In this document: in pieces, positions 17,621 to 27,400 of the stretch
Numbering within the stretch: the stretch's first letter is position 1
Layout of the letters: the number at the start of each line of letters is the position of its first letter
Assembly (NCBI RefSeq): GCF_024298885.1
Contig: NZ_CP101166.1
Location: 496,001-560,000, forward strand
Direction: 5' to 3'
DNA from: Haloglomus halophilum
Lineage (GTDB): Archaea > Halobacteriota > Halobacteria > Halobacteriales > Haloarculaceae
Length of the DNA stretch: 64,000 nucleotides
Notes under the pieces: generated by a model
Database searches by the model: none
Told to the model about the DNA's origin: nothing
Seen by the model: the letters and a program-made list of their open reading frames with translations, nothing else
Position numbers and translations under genes: made by a program

Positions 17621-17683
17621 TCACTCCAACCCCCGACCACGGACGGTCAGTGGTCGCTGGCCCGTGTGCCTGCCGAACGGCGG

Positions 17684-18148
17684 CTACTCCACCGTGAGCG
17701 TTCCGACCATCCCCTGTCCCCGGTGTGGCTGGCAGAAGTACTCGTAGGTCCCGGCCGTCGAGAACGTGTGGACGTGGGTGTACCCCTCGTCGTGCGTCTC
17801 CTCCCCGGTCCCGTTCCAGTTCTCGCCCTCGGGCTGGCTCTCGACGGTCACCGTGTGGAAGTCCGACTCCCAGGTCCACTGGACCGTCGCGTCCGTCGAG
17901 ACGGTCACCTCGGCCGGGTCGAACACGAGCGAGCCACCGGGCCCGACGATGATCTCCTGGTCGGGCTCCACGGGTGTCGGGGTCGGGGTCGGGGTCGGGG
18001 TCGCATCGCCACCGTTGTCTCCATCACCGCCCCCGTCGCCACCATCGCTCCCACCGTCCCCGCCGCCCCCGCCACAGCCAGCCAGGGTGGTCGCCAGTGC
18101 GGTTCCGCCGAGTGCGAGCAGCCGCCGCCGCGTCGTCCGGTCGGTCAT
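17684..18148 (-). CDS. Halocyanin lipoprotein
   Basis: 154 residues. Tat signal with lipobox: TTRRRLLALGGTALATTLAGC, lipid-modified Cys at residue 25. A Gly/Asp linker and a (TP)n stretch follow. The cupredoxin domain has ligands in SDFHTVTV and CQPHRGQGMVG. Unlike the other two halocyanins it is tethered by lipid, not by a C-terminal helix. It is a likely mobile electron carrier on the outer membrane face. The start at 18148 is set by the twin-arginine motif. Confidence 0.93.
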   Translation of the reverse strand: MTDRTTRRRLLALGGTALATTLAGCGGGGGDGGSDGGDGGGDGDNGGDATPTPTPTPTPVEPDQEIIVGPGGSLVFDPAEVTVSTDATVQWTWESDFHTVTVESQPEGENWNGTGEETHDEGYTHVHTFSTAGTYEYFCQPHRGQGMVGTLTVE

Positions 18149-18301
18149 GCCCGCGCCTTCCGGCTGGGTCCTCAAGTAACCGAAGGTCCACAGCGTCCCG
18201 CTCAGGGGGCGGGTTCCGAGAGCCGGTCGCTCGCGCCGTGGGCCCTGCCGAGTCACGTTGTCGCCGGGAGGCTTTTGCTCCGGCCCGCCGAGAGGCGACG
18301 C

Positions 18302-18670
18302 ATGAAGGTACTGCTGGGCGTCGGTGGGAGCGACGACTCGCTCCGAGCGCTGGAGCGCGCCGTCGAACGAGCCCGAGAGGCCGGCGACGAGTTGACCGTC
18401 GCCGTCCTCGACAACCCGGAGAGCGCCGCCGCCGTCGACGATGTCGAGGAACGGGTCCGAGACACGCTCGCGGCGGCTGATGTCGACGCCGCGGTCCGGC
18501 GGCTGGAGGGCGACCCCGGCAGCCGGCTCGTCGACGTGGCCGAGCGCGAGGGCTTCGACCGCATCGTCCTCGGCGGCGGCGAGACCAGCCCGCTCGGGAA
18601 GATCCAGCTCGGGAGCATCGCGGAGTTCGTCGTCCTGAACGCCAGCGTCTCGGTCACCCTCGTCAGATGA
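18302..18670 (+). CDS. UspA-family universal stress protein
   Basis: 122 residues, single domain. MKVLLGVGGSDDSLRALERA opens the fold, and the ATP-binding signature GGGETSPLGKIQLGS fits the G-x2-G-x9-G(S/T) pattern, ending in ASVSVTLVR. The stop overlaps the next start (ATGA), so it is translationally coupled to the acetyltransferase. Role: nucleotide-binding stress protein of unknown target. Confidence 0.9.
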   Translation: MKVLLGVGGSDDSLRALERAVERAREAGDELTVAVLDNPESAAAVDDVEERVRDTLAAADVDAAVRRLEGDPGSRLVDVAEREGFDRIVLGGGETSPLGKIQLGSIAEFVVLNASVSVTLVR

Positions 18671-19206
18671 CTCGCGACTACCCCGACACGGTCGCCGGAC
18701 CGTACGAACCGCCGCCGCGCACATTCACCGACCGCGCGGACCGCGAGCTCACCGTCCGGGTGTACGGCGAGGGCCCCGGTGACGACCTCGAGGCGCTGGT
18801 GGAGATGTACGAGGGCTACGACCCCGAGGACCGCGCCCAGGGCATCCCGCCCGCCGGCGAGGAGCGTATCCGGAGCTGGCTCGACACCATCACCGACGAC
18901 GACTGCTACAACGTCGTCGCGTGGCACGACGACTGGCCCGCCGGCCACGCCACGCTCGTCCCGGACCGCGGCGGCGCCTACGAACTCGCCATCTTCGTCG
19001 ACAGCGACTACCAGAACGCCGGCATCGGCACCCAGCTCATCGAGGGCCTGCTGGGTCACGGCCACGACATCGGCATCGAACGAGTGTGGCTCACGGTCGA
19101 ACGCTGGAACGAACCCGCCATCAGCCTCTACCACAAGGTCGGCTTCGAGCGAACCGGCGACGGCAGCTTCGAACTCGAGATGACGGCCCGATTACGAGAA
19201 GAATAG
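18667..19206 (+). CDS. GNAT-family N-acetyltransferase
   Basis: 179 residues. The acetyl-CoA-binding core is AIFVDSDYQNAGIGTQLIEG, with the Q/RxxGxG/A loop, then VWLTVERWNEPAISLYHKVGF, the typical last strand-helix. An N-terminal extension of about 35 residues precedes the domain. Coupled to the UspA gene by a 4-base overlap, suggesting joint expression. Acceptor substrate unknown. Confidence 0.9.
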   Translation: MTRDYPDTVAGPYEPPPRTFTDRADRELTVRVYGEGPGDDLEALVEMYEGYDPEDRAQGIPPAGEERIRSWLDTITDDDCYNVVAWHDDWPAGHATLVPDRGGAYELAIFVDSDYQNAGIGTQLIEGLLGHGHDIGIERVWLTVERWNEPAISLYHKVGFERTGDGSFELEMTARLREE

Positions 19207-19254
19207 GCGGTTTTACCGTGTTTCCGTAGCGATTGGCAGGTACGGCGACCGAAC

Positions 19255-19680
19255 CACCTACGAAGCCCTCGCGCTCTCACAGGACGACTGCATCCACAAC
19301 AGCAACGCTACCACCTACGAAGCCCTCGCGCTCTCGACCGGTTGCGGCTCGTTGCGCCCCTCGCGCTCGCTTCGCTCGCGCTGCGGTGCTTACGTCGCCT
19401 CACCGGGTCGAGACCGCTCGCCCTTCGAGTCCGCCAGGAACGTGGATAGTGGCACGACGCTGTGACCCTGCCCTTCCCCAGGTCGCGGGGGTTCGCGGGC
19501 GCGCCGCGAACCACCCGCTCCCGGCCGGCGAGCGGTTGCTCGGCGAGCCGGTTCCGGGACCAGGAAGCGCGCGGGCGCGCTCGGCGAAGCACGACGACGC
19601 AAGCACTGCACCGAGCGACCATCGGGAGCGAGGGAAGCGCGCAGCGAGGCGCGCGAGCCGAGCGCGTGAGGGCTTCGGAG
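19255..19680. repeat. GC-rich dispersed repeat, copy A
   Basis: Contains CGAAGCCCTCGCGCTCTC twice on the plus strand (19260 and 19317), CGGTGCTTACGTC at about 19384, GCTCGCCCTTCGAGTCC at about 19416, and on the minus strand CGCGCTTCCTGGTCCCGG (about 19553-19571) and a degraded CGAAGCCCT block (about 19667). The same blocks occur in the 56.2-57.0 kb island. Function unknown. See findings. Confidence 0.7.
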
Positions 19681-19784
19681 ATGGCTCAATCACGCCCGAT
19701 AGAATTTCCGCAGCCAGGTTGAATAGAAATGCGGCAGTTTATGCCTTAATAGCGACAATGAGAGGCGAGAAACTCTAGTTCGGT

Positions 19785-19793
19785 GGAAAAAGG
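19785..19793 (-). terminator. T-rich stop signal after the ferredoxin gene
   Basis: Minus-strand CCTTTTTCC begins 14 bases past the ferredoxin stop codon. Archaeal transcription commonly ends in such T-runs. Confidence 0.5.
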
Positions 19794-19806
19794 AATATTT
19801 CGGAAT

Positions 19807-20394
19807 TTACGGCGTCTCGCCGGTCTCGAGCGAGAGGTCGTCGGTGGGGTAGGCCACGCAGGTGAGCGTGTAGCCGTCGTCCAGCTCCTCCTGACCCAGC
19901 ATCTCGTTGTTGGAGTGGATGATGAAGTCGTCCGTGGCGCCGTCGGTGATGTGGCCCGCACAGGAGACACACTGGCCCTCGCGGCAGGCGTAGGGGAGGT
20001 CCCAGCCCTCGTCCTCGCCGGCCTCGAGCAGCGTCTCGTTCTCCTTGACCTCGACCGTCTCACCCTCCTTGACGTACTCGACCTCGAACACGTCGGCCTC
20101 GTCGTCCGGGATGACCGACGGGTCGTCGGAGGGGTCGACCTCCTCCTCCTCGTCGCCGAGTTCGCCAGCAGCCTCACCCTCGGCGCCGCCGACGGCGGCG
20201 ACCGCGCCGCCGCCGCCGATGGAGCGGTTCATCGGTTCCGCGAAGTCCGTCTCGGGCACCTGCGCGGCCCGCCGCTCGGTGACCTCCTGTGCGATGTCGT
20301 CGGGGATCGCCTTCTCCGTCCCCTTGGAGAAGTGAATGCCGACCACGAGGAGGGTCAGCGTCGCCCCCAGCGCGACGGCGAGTGCTTCGACCAT
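19807..20394 (-). CDS. Membrane-anchored [2Fe-2S] ferredoxin
   Basis: 195 residues. N-terminal helix (MVEALAVALGATLTLLVVGIH), an acidic disordered middle, then a plant-type ferredoxin domain with cluster ligands CREGQCVSC and a distal Cys in LTCVAYPTDDLSLETGE. The anchor is unusual compared with soluble haloarchaeal ferredoxin and suggests service to a membrane partner. The start at 20394 gives the complete anchor. Confidence 0.92.
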   Translation of the reverse strand: MVEALAVALGATLTLLVVGIHFSKGTEKAIPDDIAQEVTERRAAQVPETDFAEPMNRSIGGGGAVAAVGGAEGEAAGELGDEEEEVDPSDDPSVIPDDEADVFEVEYVKEGETVEVKENETLLEAGEDEGWDLPYACREGQCVSCAGHITDGATDDFIIHSNNEMLGQEELDDGYTLTCVAYPTDDLSLETGETP

Positions 20395-20488
20395 ACGCGC
20401 GGTTGGGAAAGGCGCTTCAAAGCCGTTGTGATTGCTCGCGCCACGTGTGCGGGATTCTCCCCCCTGCTGGACGCCGGCGCACGCGGGC

Positions 20489-21397
20489 TTACTCCGTCCG
20501 TGCGACCTCGTGCCGGCCGAAGCCGTACCGAAGCCGGTTCGCGAGCCGCCGCGAGAAGCGCCCCTCGCCGTCGCCCGTCGCCCGCGAGTTGAACCGCTCG
20601 GAGAGGGCCGCGTACACCAGCGGCATCGGCACCTCCTGCGCGAGTGCCTCCTGCACCGTCCACGTCCCCGTCGACCCGCCCGCGACGTGGTCGGCCACGT
20701 CACCCAGGTCCGACCCCTCCTCGCGGAACGCCTCCTCGCACAGCTCCAGCAGCCACGACCGGATGACCGCACCGTTGTTCCACGTCCGCGCGACCGACTC
20801 CATGTCGAGGTCGTAGCGCCCCTCGTGGAGCAGTTCGAACCCCTCGCCGTACGCCTGCATCAGGGCGTACTCCACACCGTTGTGGACCATCTTCACGTAG
20901 TGGCCCGACCCCGACCGGCCCATCCGGTCGTGGCCCGCCGGACCGGTCGCCACCGCATCGAAGACGGGCGTCAGCTCGTCGTAGGCCCACGCCGGGCCGC
21001 CGACCATCAGCGAGAAGCCGAGTTCGGCCCCGGCGGGACCGCCCGACGTGCCACAGTCCAGGTACGCCGCCTCCGTCGCCTCCGCGCGGCGCACGGAGTC
21101 CTCGAAATGGGAGTTCCCCCCGTCGACGACGACGTCCTCGCCATCGAGGTGCGGTTCGAGGTCGTCCAGCGCGGCGTCCACCGCGTCGCCAGCGGGCACC
21201 ATCAGCCAGACTCGCTTTGCCTCGCCGAGTCGCTCGGCGAGGTCCGCGACCGATTCGGCCGGCACCGCGCCGGCGTCGGCCGCGTCCGCCACCGCCTCGG
21301 GGTCCACGTCGAACGCGACCACGTCGTGTCCCGCGTCGAGTACCCTGTCGACCACGATACGCCCCATCCGACCGAGTCCGATGACGCCGAGTTCCAT
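20489..21397 (-). CDS. gnd: 6-phosphogluconate dehydrogenase, decarboxylating (short form)
   Basis: 302 residues. NAD(P)-binding motif LGVIGLGRMG, DVVVDGGNSHFEDS and GTSGGPAGAELGFSLMVGG, the substrate-site signature, followed by catalytic GSGHYVKMVHNGVEYALMQA. The roughly 300-residue length matches the bacterial/haloarchaeal short type. It converts 6-phosphogluconate to ribulose 5-phosphate in the oxidative pentose phosphate route, which connects to rpiA at 33894. Start ATG at 21397. Confidence 0.94.
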   Translation of the reverse strand: MELGVIGLGRMGRIVVDRVLDAGHDVVAFDVDPEAVADAADAGAVPAESVADLAERLGEAKRVWLMVPAGDAVDAALDDLEPHLDGEDVVVDGGNSHFEDSVRRAEATEAAYLDCGTSGGPAGAELGFSLMVGGPAWAYDELTPVFDAVATGPAGHDRMGRSGSGHYVKMVHNGVEYALMQAYGEGFELLHEGRYDLDMESVARTWNNGAVIRSWLLELCEEAFREEGSDLGDVADHVAGGSTGTWTVQEALAQEVPMPLVYAALSERFNSRATGDGEGRFSRRLANRLRYGFGRHEVARTE

Positions 21398-21532
21398 GCC
21401 CGGAGTGGCAGGGGCGCGCTACTGAGGGTTGTGGTGTTCGGGCGCGACCGGACGATGACGCGGACACGACCGCCGAACGTCCCATCGGCAATATAAACAC
21501 CCCGCTACGCACGCCAGCAACGTCACGGGGGG

Positions 21533-23035
21533 ATGGCCACATCCCCGTCCATGGACGGACAGGGTCGATCCGACGAGGCGAGCGACGAGGGGGGACTCTC
21601 GCGGCGGAGCGTACTCCGAGCCGCGGGCGCGACGGCAACGGGTGCCGTCACGGTCGCCGGGACGGCGAGCGCGGCGGACGTGGGAGCCGACAGCACGGCC
21701 ACCGGCAGCGACGACCCGGCGTACCCCTCGGCCGCGTGGTTCCAGCGCGAGCAGGCCAACTACGCGAAGACACAGGAGGCACCGCGCGAGCAGGCCGGGG
21801 ACCCCGCGTTCCAGCAGCACCTGCAGACACAGAGCGCGCGCAACGCGGTCGACTTCCGCCAGCGGACGGTCGCGGAGCCACGCTGGAACAGCGAGGGCAA
21901 CCTCTGCAAGGAGTACGCCGAGCAGTGTACCGGCGACCCGTTCAGCTATCCCGCGAACACGACCGCCGGCGAGAGCCACACGTACGACGGTATCGAGCGC
22001 CAGCGCGTCGCCTTCCACGATTCGGGGCTGGACAGCGACCCCGGCGGCGCCCGCCTCACCGGCTGGGTCTGGGCGCCCGCCGACAGCGACCCCGGCGACG
22101 ACCTCCCCGGCGTCGTCATCACCAACGGTTCCGTACAGGCCTCCCAGACGCTGTACTGGTGGTTCGCGGACACGCTCGCCCGGAACGGCTACGTGGTGAT
22201 GACCTACGACCCGCGCGGCCAGGGGCGCTCGGACACGGCGACGCCCGACGGGACACTGGGCACGAACGCCAACTCGACCGTCTTCGTCACGAACCAGGTC
22301 GACGCCATCGACCTCCTCCGCTCGACGCCCGAGAACCGCTACCCACACAATACCGAGGCTCCCCACGCGGTGCCCGCCCCCATCGCGGAGTTCAACCCCT
22401 TCCACGACCGGCTGGACCGCTCGCGACTCGGCATCGTCGGCCACTCGCTGGGCGCGACCGGCGTCAGCGTCGTCCAGGGCATCCCGGACGAGAAGTGGCC
22501 CGGTGCCATCGACGACGCTAACCCCGTCGATGCCGCGGTGGCGTGGGACAACCTCGCGGCGCCCGGCGAGTCGCTCGCGGGCTTCGAGGTCCGGCCCCGC
22601 GTCCCCGCGATGGGCCAGTCGGCGGACTACGGGCTCACCCCACAGCCGAAGACGGAGCCACCGAACGAGGACGCGAAGGTGACCGCCCAGGCAGCCTGGA
22701 GCGAGGCCGGCGTCGACACCTACCAGGTGAACGTCCGTGGCGGCACCCACTACGAGTGGTCGCTCATCCCCACCTTCCCGACCACCTCCTGGGACTTTGG
22801 CAACCCGATGGCCGACCACTACTCGCTCGCGTGGCTCGACCGCTATCTCAAGCATCCCGGAGAAGAGGGGTTCCACGGCGCCGACGACCGGCTGCTGGCC
22901 GACGACCGCTGGCGCGACCGCCTCTCCTTTTACTACCGCTCGGCACGCGACTTCACGACACGAAACCAGCAGGTCAGAGACTGTCCCGACATCAAGGCCG
23001 GCTGTGACGGCCCCACGCCCCCCGGACAGGACTGA
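21533..23035 (+). CDS. Tat-exported alpha/beta hydrolase
   Basis: 500 residues. The N-terminal twin-arginine signal GLSRRSVLRAAGATATGAVT directs folded export. The hydrolase core shows PGVVITNGSVQASQTLYW, MTYDPRGQGRSDTATPD and the nucleophile elbow GHSLGATGVSV with the Ser. The late His is in GGTHYEWSLIPT. The closest type is a secreted esterase or acyl-peptide-like hydrolase. Substrate unknown. Its upstream neighbour gnd is divergent. MATSPSMDG is used as start, and an internal Met seven residues on is possible. Confidence 0.9.
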   Translation: MATSPSMDGQGRSDEASDEGGLSRRSVLRAAGATATGAVTVAGTASAADVGADSTATGSDDPAYPSAAWFQREQANYAKTQEAPREQAGDPAFQQHLQTQSARNAVDFRQRTVAEPRWNSEGNLCKEYAEQCTGDPFSYPANTTAGESHTYDGIERQRVAFHDSGLDSDPGGARLTGWVWAPADSDPGDDLPGVVITNGSVQASQTLYWWFADTLARNGYVVMTYDPRGQGRSDTATPDGTLGTNANSTVFVTNQVDAIDLLRSTPENRYPHNTEAPHAVPAPIAEFNPFHDRLDRSRLGIVGHSLGATGVSVVQGIPDEKWPGAIDDANPVDAAVAWDNLAAPGESLAGFEVRPRVPAMGQSADYGLTPQPKTEPPNEDAKVTAQAAWSEAGVDTYQVNVRGGTHYEWSLIPTFPTTSWDFGNPMADHYSLAWLDRYLKHPGEEGFHGADDRLLADDRWRDRLSFYYRSARDFTTRNQQVRDCPDIKAGCDGPTPPGQD

Positions 23036-23044
23036 ACCCGCCCG

Positions 23045-23314
23045 TCAGTCCAACCGGTCGACCCCGAGGTCACCCTCGATGTCGCCCAGCCGCCGGGCCC
23101 GGGCGCGGGCGTCGGCGGGGTCGCTCGCCACGACCACGACCTCGGCGTCGTCCCCGGTGACGCGGTAGGGGGCCGTGCCGTCGGTCTCGAACTGGGTCGC
23201 GTACGTCCGGACCGTCCCCCGAACGCGGCGCTCCAGCGTCGACAGGTCGCACTCGCCGTTCTCGAACTCGCGGAGCGCGTCCTCGACGTTCCGGAGCGCG
23301 GAGATGCGGTCCAT
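23045..23314 (-). CDS. Small acidic protein, unknown function
   Basis: 89 residues, MDRISALRNVEDALREFENG at the start, soluble, no cysteines. The pattern is helix-rich first and then a beta strand (APYRVTGDDAEVVVVASDPADARARARR). It resembles small haloarchaeal conserved proteins, but I do not recognise the family. The stop lies 9 bases from the convergent hydrolase stop. Confidence 0.7.
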   Translation of the reverse strand: MDRISALRNVEDALREFENGECDLSTLERRVRGTVRTYATQFETDGTAPYRVTGDDAEVVVVASDPADARARARRLGDIEGDLGVDRLD

Positions 23315-23408
23315 GGATTCACGTATCGGTGGATGGGCCACTTACCGATTCTGTTCGTCTCGAGAACTGGCGCCCCTCCTGGAGCCGGAAAACTCCGTGG
23401 CCTGCCCC

Positions 23409-24275
23409 TCAGAGTTCGTCGCCACGCCGCCAACCGTCGGGCCACGCAACCTCCGCATCGGGTCCCTCGACAGCGTCCTCGCCACCGTCGGCTGTGTCCA
23501 TCATGGTATCTCCACTCTCCTCGGTGGCACCCGTCTCCGCCGGAGCGTCGCGACGGCCGATACACTCGCCCGGCGTCGCGCGTCCCAGCGTCTCCTCGGG
23601 GTCCAGCACGTCCGGGACGGGGACCCCCGGACCGCCATCCGCCCGTTCCGAACCGTCGGCATCGGCGCCCGAGACAGGACCGGCCGCCAGCCCCGGGACG
23701 CCTTCGGCGACAGCGTGGCTCTCGGGGACCATTATCGGTGGATGGCGCGTGCCGGGGCCAGACTGTGGGAGCGACAGCGACGCGACCGGCACTGCGAGCG
23801 AGGCGTCACAGACACGGATGTCGGGGTCGCCACCGCCGGGCGGTCGGACAGGCGGGAGGCCGGGAGCGTCGGGGAGCTGATTCCCGAGACTGGGCGCGAC
23901 CGGGAGGCGGTCACGGAGACGGGCACGCCCCGAAAGGCCACCCCGGATGTCACGGACGGTCGGCACCCGGTCCCGCCACGACCGGTCACTGATGTCGGCG
24001 AGACTGGGTGGGGCATCGCTGCGGAATCGATAGTACTGGACCGACACGACGAGCCCCATGGTGAGGAACGTGACCGAGAGACTCACGAGCCCCCACGCGA
24101 CGCTCCGGGGCAGTCCGAGGAGGACGTGTAACTGGGAGAGCGCGGGCGGCCGGACCAGCACCGGCAACTGCTGGGTGAGTCCGACCAGCCGCCGCCAGCC
24201 GCCCAGCGCGATGCCCAGATAGACCGAGAAGTAGGTGACGACCCCGACGCGCTTCAGCCGGTCACCGTCGACCAT
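23409..24275 (-). CDS. Membrane protein with long disordered tail, unknown function
   Basis: 288 residues from the ATG at 24275. Two membrane segments (about 10-30 and 60-85: VAWGLVSLSVTFLTMGLVVSVQYY) are followed by a Pro/Gly/Asp-rich tail of about 190 residues with no visible fold. The tail is low complexity, so the true extent of the gene is uncertain, but the frame is open throughout and the N-terminal half looks coding. Confidence 0.55.
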   Translation of the reverse strand: MVDGDRLKRVGVVTYFSVYLGIALGGWRRLVGLTQQLPVLVRPPALSQLHVLLGLPRSVAWGLVSLSVTFLTMGLVVSVQYYRFRSDAPPSLADISDRSWRDRVPTVRDIRGGLSGRARLRDRLPVAPSLGNQLPDAPGLPPVRPPGGGDPDIRVCDASLAVPVASLSLPQSGPGTRHPPIMVPESHAVAEGVPGLAAGPVSGADADGSERADGGPGVPVPDVLDPEETLGRATPGECIGRRDAPAETGATEESGDTMMDTADGGEDAVEGPDAEVAWPDGWRRGDEL

Positions 24276-24450
24276 CGACCGGACGGCCGCGAATCGGTCG
24301 CAGTCACCACCGAGAAGCCGGGTCACTCGTGTGTCCCTCCCGGCCCCGTGACGCGGCGAGCGGACGACCGGCTCGTGTTCGTCATGGCCGTCGTCTGGGA
24401 GGCGCCGGAACTTGCTTATGCTCGCCGTAACCGGCGACCCGCTGCGCCGG

Positions 24451-27400
24451 TCACGTCGTCCGGAGATGCCCCTGCGACGGCTCGTACACCTCACCGCGCT
24501 GTTTCAGCTTCTCGATCTCGTGCTCGGCCTTGTCGCGGTCGGTCCCGTTCTCGACGGCCATCTCCAGCACCTCGTCGTACGGGGCCCCCTCCTCGTACTC
24601 GTCCTCCAGTTCCTGGATGATCGCCTTCAGGCCCTTGATGCGGTCGCGCTGGCTCTTCGAGTGGCCCGCCTCGATCATGTCCGCGTCGAACTCGTTGGTC
24701 TCGGGGTCCATCCCCACGTCCTCCAGCGACTTGCGGACGATGTCGATGACGCGGTCGGCGTCCTGCTGCTCGACGGTGTCAGAGAGCCGGACCCGGGCGC
24801 TCGCCTCCGCGAGCCGCACCAGCGCCTCCAGCTTCCGGGCCGTGACGGGCACGGGCGCGTCCTCCCCCTCGCCATGCGAGCGCAGGTCCACGTAGAACTC
24901 CTCGATGGCGCTCCGGGCCTCGTCGGTCATCGTCGGGTAACAGGAACGCTTCGCGTGCGCGACGTACTTGCGCAGGAGGTGTGCGTCGATGGCCGGCTCC
25001 ACGTCCTCCGTGGCGGTCGCCACCTCCTCCTCCGAGACGTTCGCCGTCGGCACGTTCTGGCGGTGGGTGTGCAACTCGCCGGCGTAGTTCGTGTCGATTA
25101 TGTGCCGGGCCAGCTTCCGGTCCTCTTCCTCGTCGGGCTTGTCGGTGATGGTGAAGATGAGGTCGAACCGGGAGATGAGCGCCGGCTCCAGGTCGATCTG
25201 CTCGGAGATGGACTCGTACTCGTCGAAGCGACCGTACTTGGGGTTCGCGGCGCCGAGCAGCGAGCAGCGAGACTTGAGAGTGGCATTTATTCCAGCCTTG
25301 GCTACGCTAATAGATTGCTGCTCTAGCGCCTCGTGCATGGCTGAACGGTCACCGGCGTCCATCTTGTCCAGCTCGTCGATGGCCGCGATACCCTTGTCCG
25401 CAAGGACGAGTGCGCCAGCTTCGAGGGACCACTGATCACCTTCGCCGAAGTCGTCTCTCACCGCTGTTGCTGTTAAACCTGCCGCAGAACTGCCTTTTCC
25501 TGAAGTATAAACCGAACGTGGTGCGATATTCTTGACATACTGGAGGAGTTGTGAGTTGTGTGAGACGACCCCGTTCGAGAGGTAGTTGTGTGTCCCCTCA
25601 ACTTCGAGGTCATACACCCACTCCTCGGCTGGCTCTACGGCGTTGATCGACTCGATACGGTCCCAAGAGAGGTCGTCACTCGCCAGCGCGGAGAGCGCTC
25701 CCAGTTCTGCTTCGATATCGGTACCACCATCGGCGACGGCAGCAGCCCCCTCGGCAGACTCGAAGGAATCCAGAACAGTTCGTAGGCTCGCTCTGCTCGG
25801 ATTCCGGTCACCACGCTCGTAATGCTGGTAGGTCGACCGAGGGAGCCCACAATCGGCCTGTGTGAGTCCCAGCCCCTCTCGAACGCTCCGGAGTCGTTCA
25901 CCTGCGACAGGAACGACATCACGATTGGGGTTCGACGAGCCGCCAGTCATCTCCTCTGCGGCAGCGCGCTTGCGGCCGGTGACGAAGCCGATCTGGGACA
26001 CGTAACGGTCGAAATCGTCACCGCTGATACGAAGCCGGTAGCTCCCGTTCTCACGCCCATGGAGTTGCGATTCGATGCCGAACGAGAGCAGCAGGCTGCG
26101 AACGTCCTCCAGTAGCGAACGACTCATCGAGGCGGTGACCACCGACCGCTGCTTCGGTGAGATGGTCCCCTCGCCATCGATGTAGGCACGGAGGAAGGCT
26201 CGGGTTACTGGGCTCGTCGCTCGGTGGATCGGTTCCGGGACTCGCTGTTCAGCGGAGTTCTTGAGCAGAGCCGGGTCGAGTCCCCCCAGGAAACTCACCA
26301 GTTCGCTGGACGAGCAAACGATTTCGTTCGCATCCTTGCCCTTGTGGGGGGTTCGTTCGGTGGGATTGAGGCCGAGTCGTTCGAGCGCCTGCCGAACATC
26401 ATCGAGGATCTCCCGGTCGTTGTTCGTGACGTACAGCGTTCCACTTCCTGAATCGTGGTCCTGTATGTGTCCTTCTGCAACGATGTAGCCAAGAAGCCGT
26501 GCAAACCACGGTTGCAGTTCTTCCGGCGGGTCGAGTCTGACAGCGTTGTTCGCTCGCGACCGGCGGTAGGAGACATCCAGTTCGTCGTGTCCCGCGGTTT
26601 CGAGGGAAGCGGGAGTCGCGACGAACTCTCCTTCGGTCAGGTCGTCGGCGATAACGGCCTCGACATCCCCGTCCTGGGCGACGAACAGCGGGTGTGACGG
26701 CGTCACCGTCAGTTCCCGACCGCTCTCGGTCGTGAGCTCGTACATCCGCTCTGGTGCCTCCCGCTTCCAGACCTTCGTTGCCCGCCGTGTCCCCAGAGAA
26801 CCATCGGAGGCCATCGACGGTACCTCGATATCGACATCGTCCCAGACCCCGTCATCGACCGGCTTCGGGTCGTCGAGGTTCGACTCTACGAGGTCCCGAA
26901 TCCGAGGCTCGGAGCCGTCCGAGAGAGTCACTCTCGTATCGCCGTCGAGGCACTTTCCCGTCCCCGGATCGCCTATCAGGAGCATATGCAGGTCACCCCG
27001 AATCCGCGAATTGTCGGGGAGTCGCTTCGTCACGCCGGAGAACAGCTGGAAGATGATGGCCTTCTTGTGGGTCTCGTAGCCCCAGATGGAGGGCGCCATC
27101 GACGCGACCATCTTCTCGTAGATGTCGGGGTCGTTGGAGAGTCCGATGATCTCCTGTTTGTCCTCCTCGGTGATGTCCATCTCCTCGAACTCCTCGTCCT
27201 CGACCTCGACGGAGACGCCCTGCATGTACTTCTCGAACATCAGGGACTTCTCCTGCTGGTTGCCCTGCTGTTCGAGCCGGAGGATACCCGTGACCCGAAC
27301 GTGGTCGCCCGCCGTGACCTCGCCGGTGATGTCGTCCTCGATGTTGACGTCGATGGCCTCGGGCGTCTGCCCGCCGCGCAGGCCCTCGGGCGACTCCTGG

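Larger units (their letters stand above)
19207..19806. other. Gene-free interval of 600 bases
   Basis: No credible gene lies between the GNAT gene and the ferredoxin. Open frames here are Arg/Pro/Ser-rich and match the same frames in the 56-kb island, but they lack codon bias and starts. Most of the interval is the repeat described separately. The last 100 bases are AT-richer. Confidence 0.75.

Noticed and set aside
17684..18724. Longer form of the lipoprotein halocyanin starting far upstream
   Set aside because: The extension is antisense to the UspA gene, and the Tat motif requires the start at 18148.
19233..19778. 181-codon frame in repeat copy A as a gene
   Set aside because: Arg/Pro/Ser-rich, not acidic, and similarity to copy B is explained by the DNA repeat.
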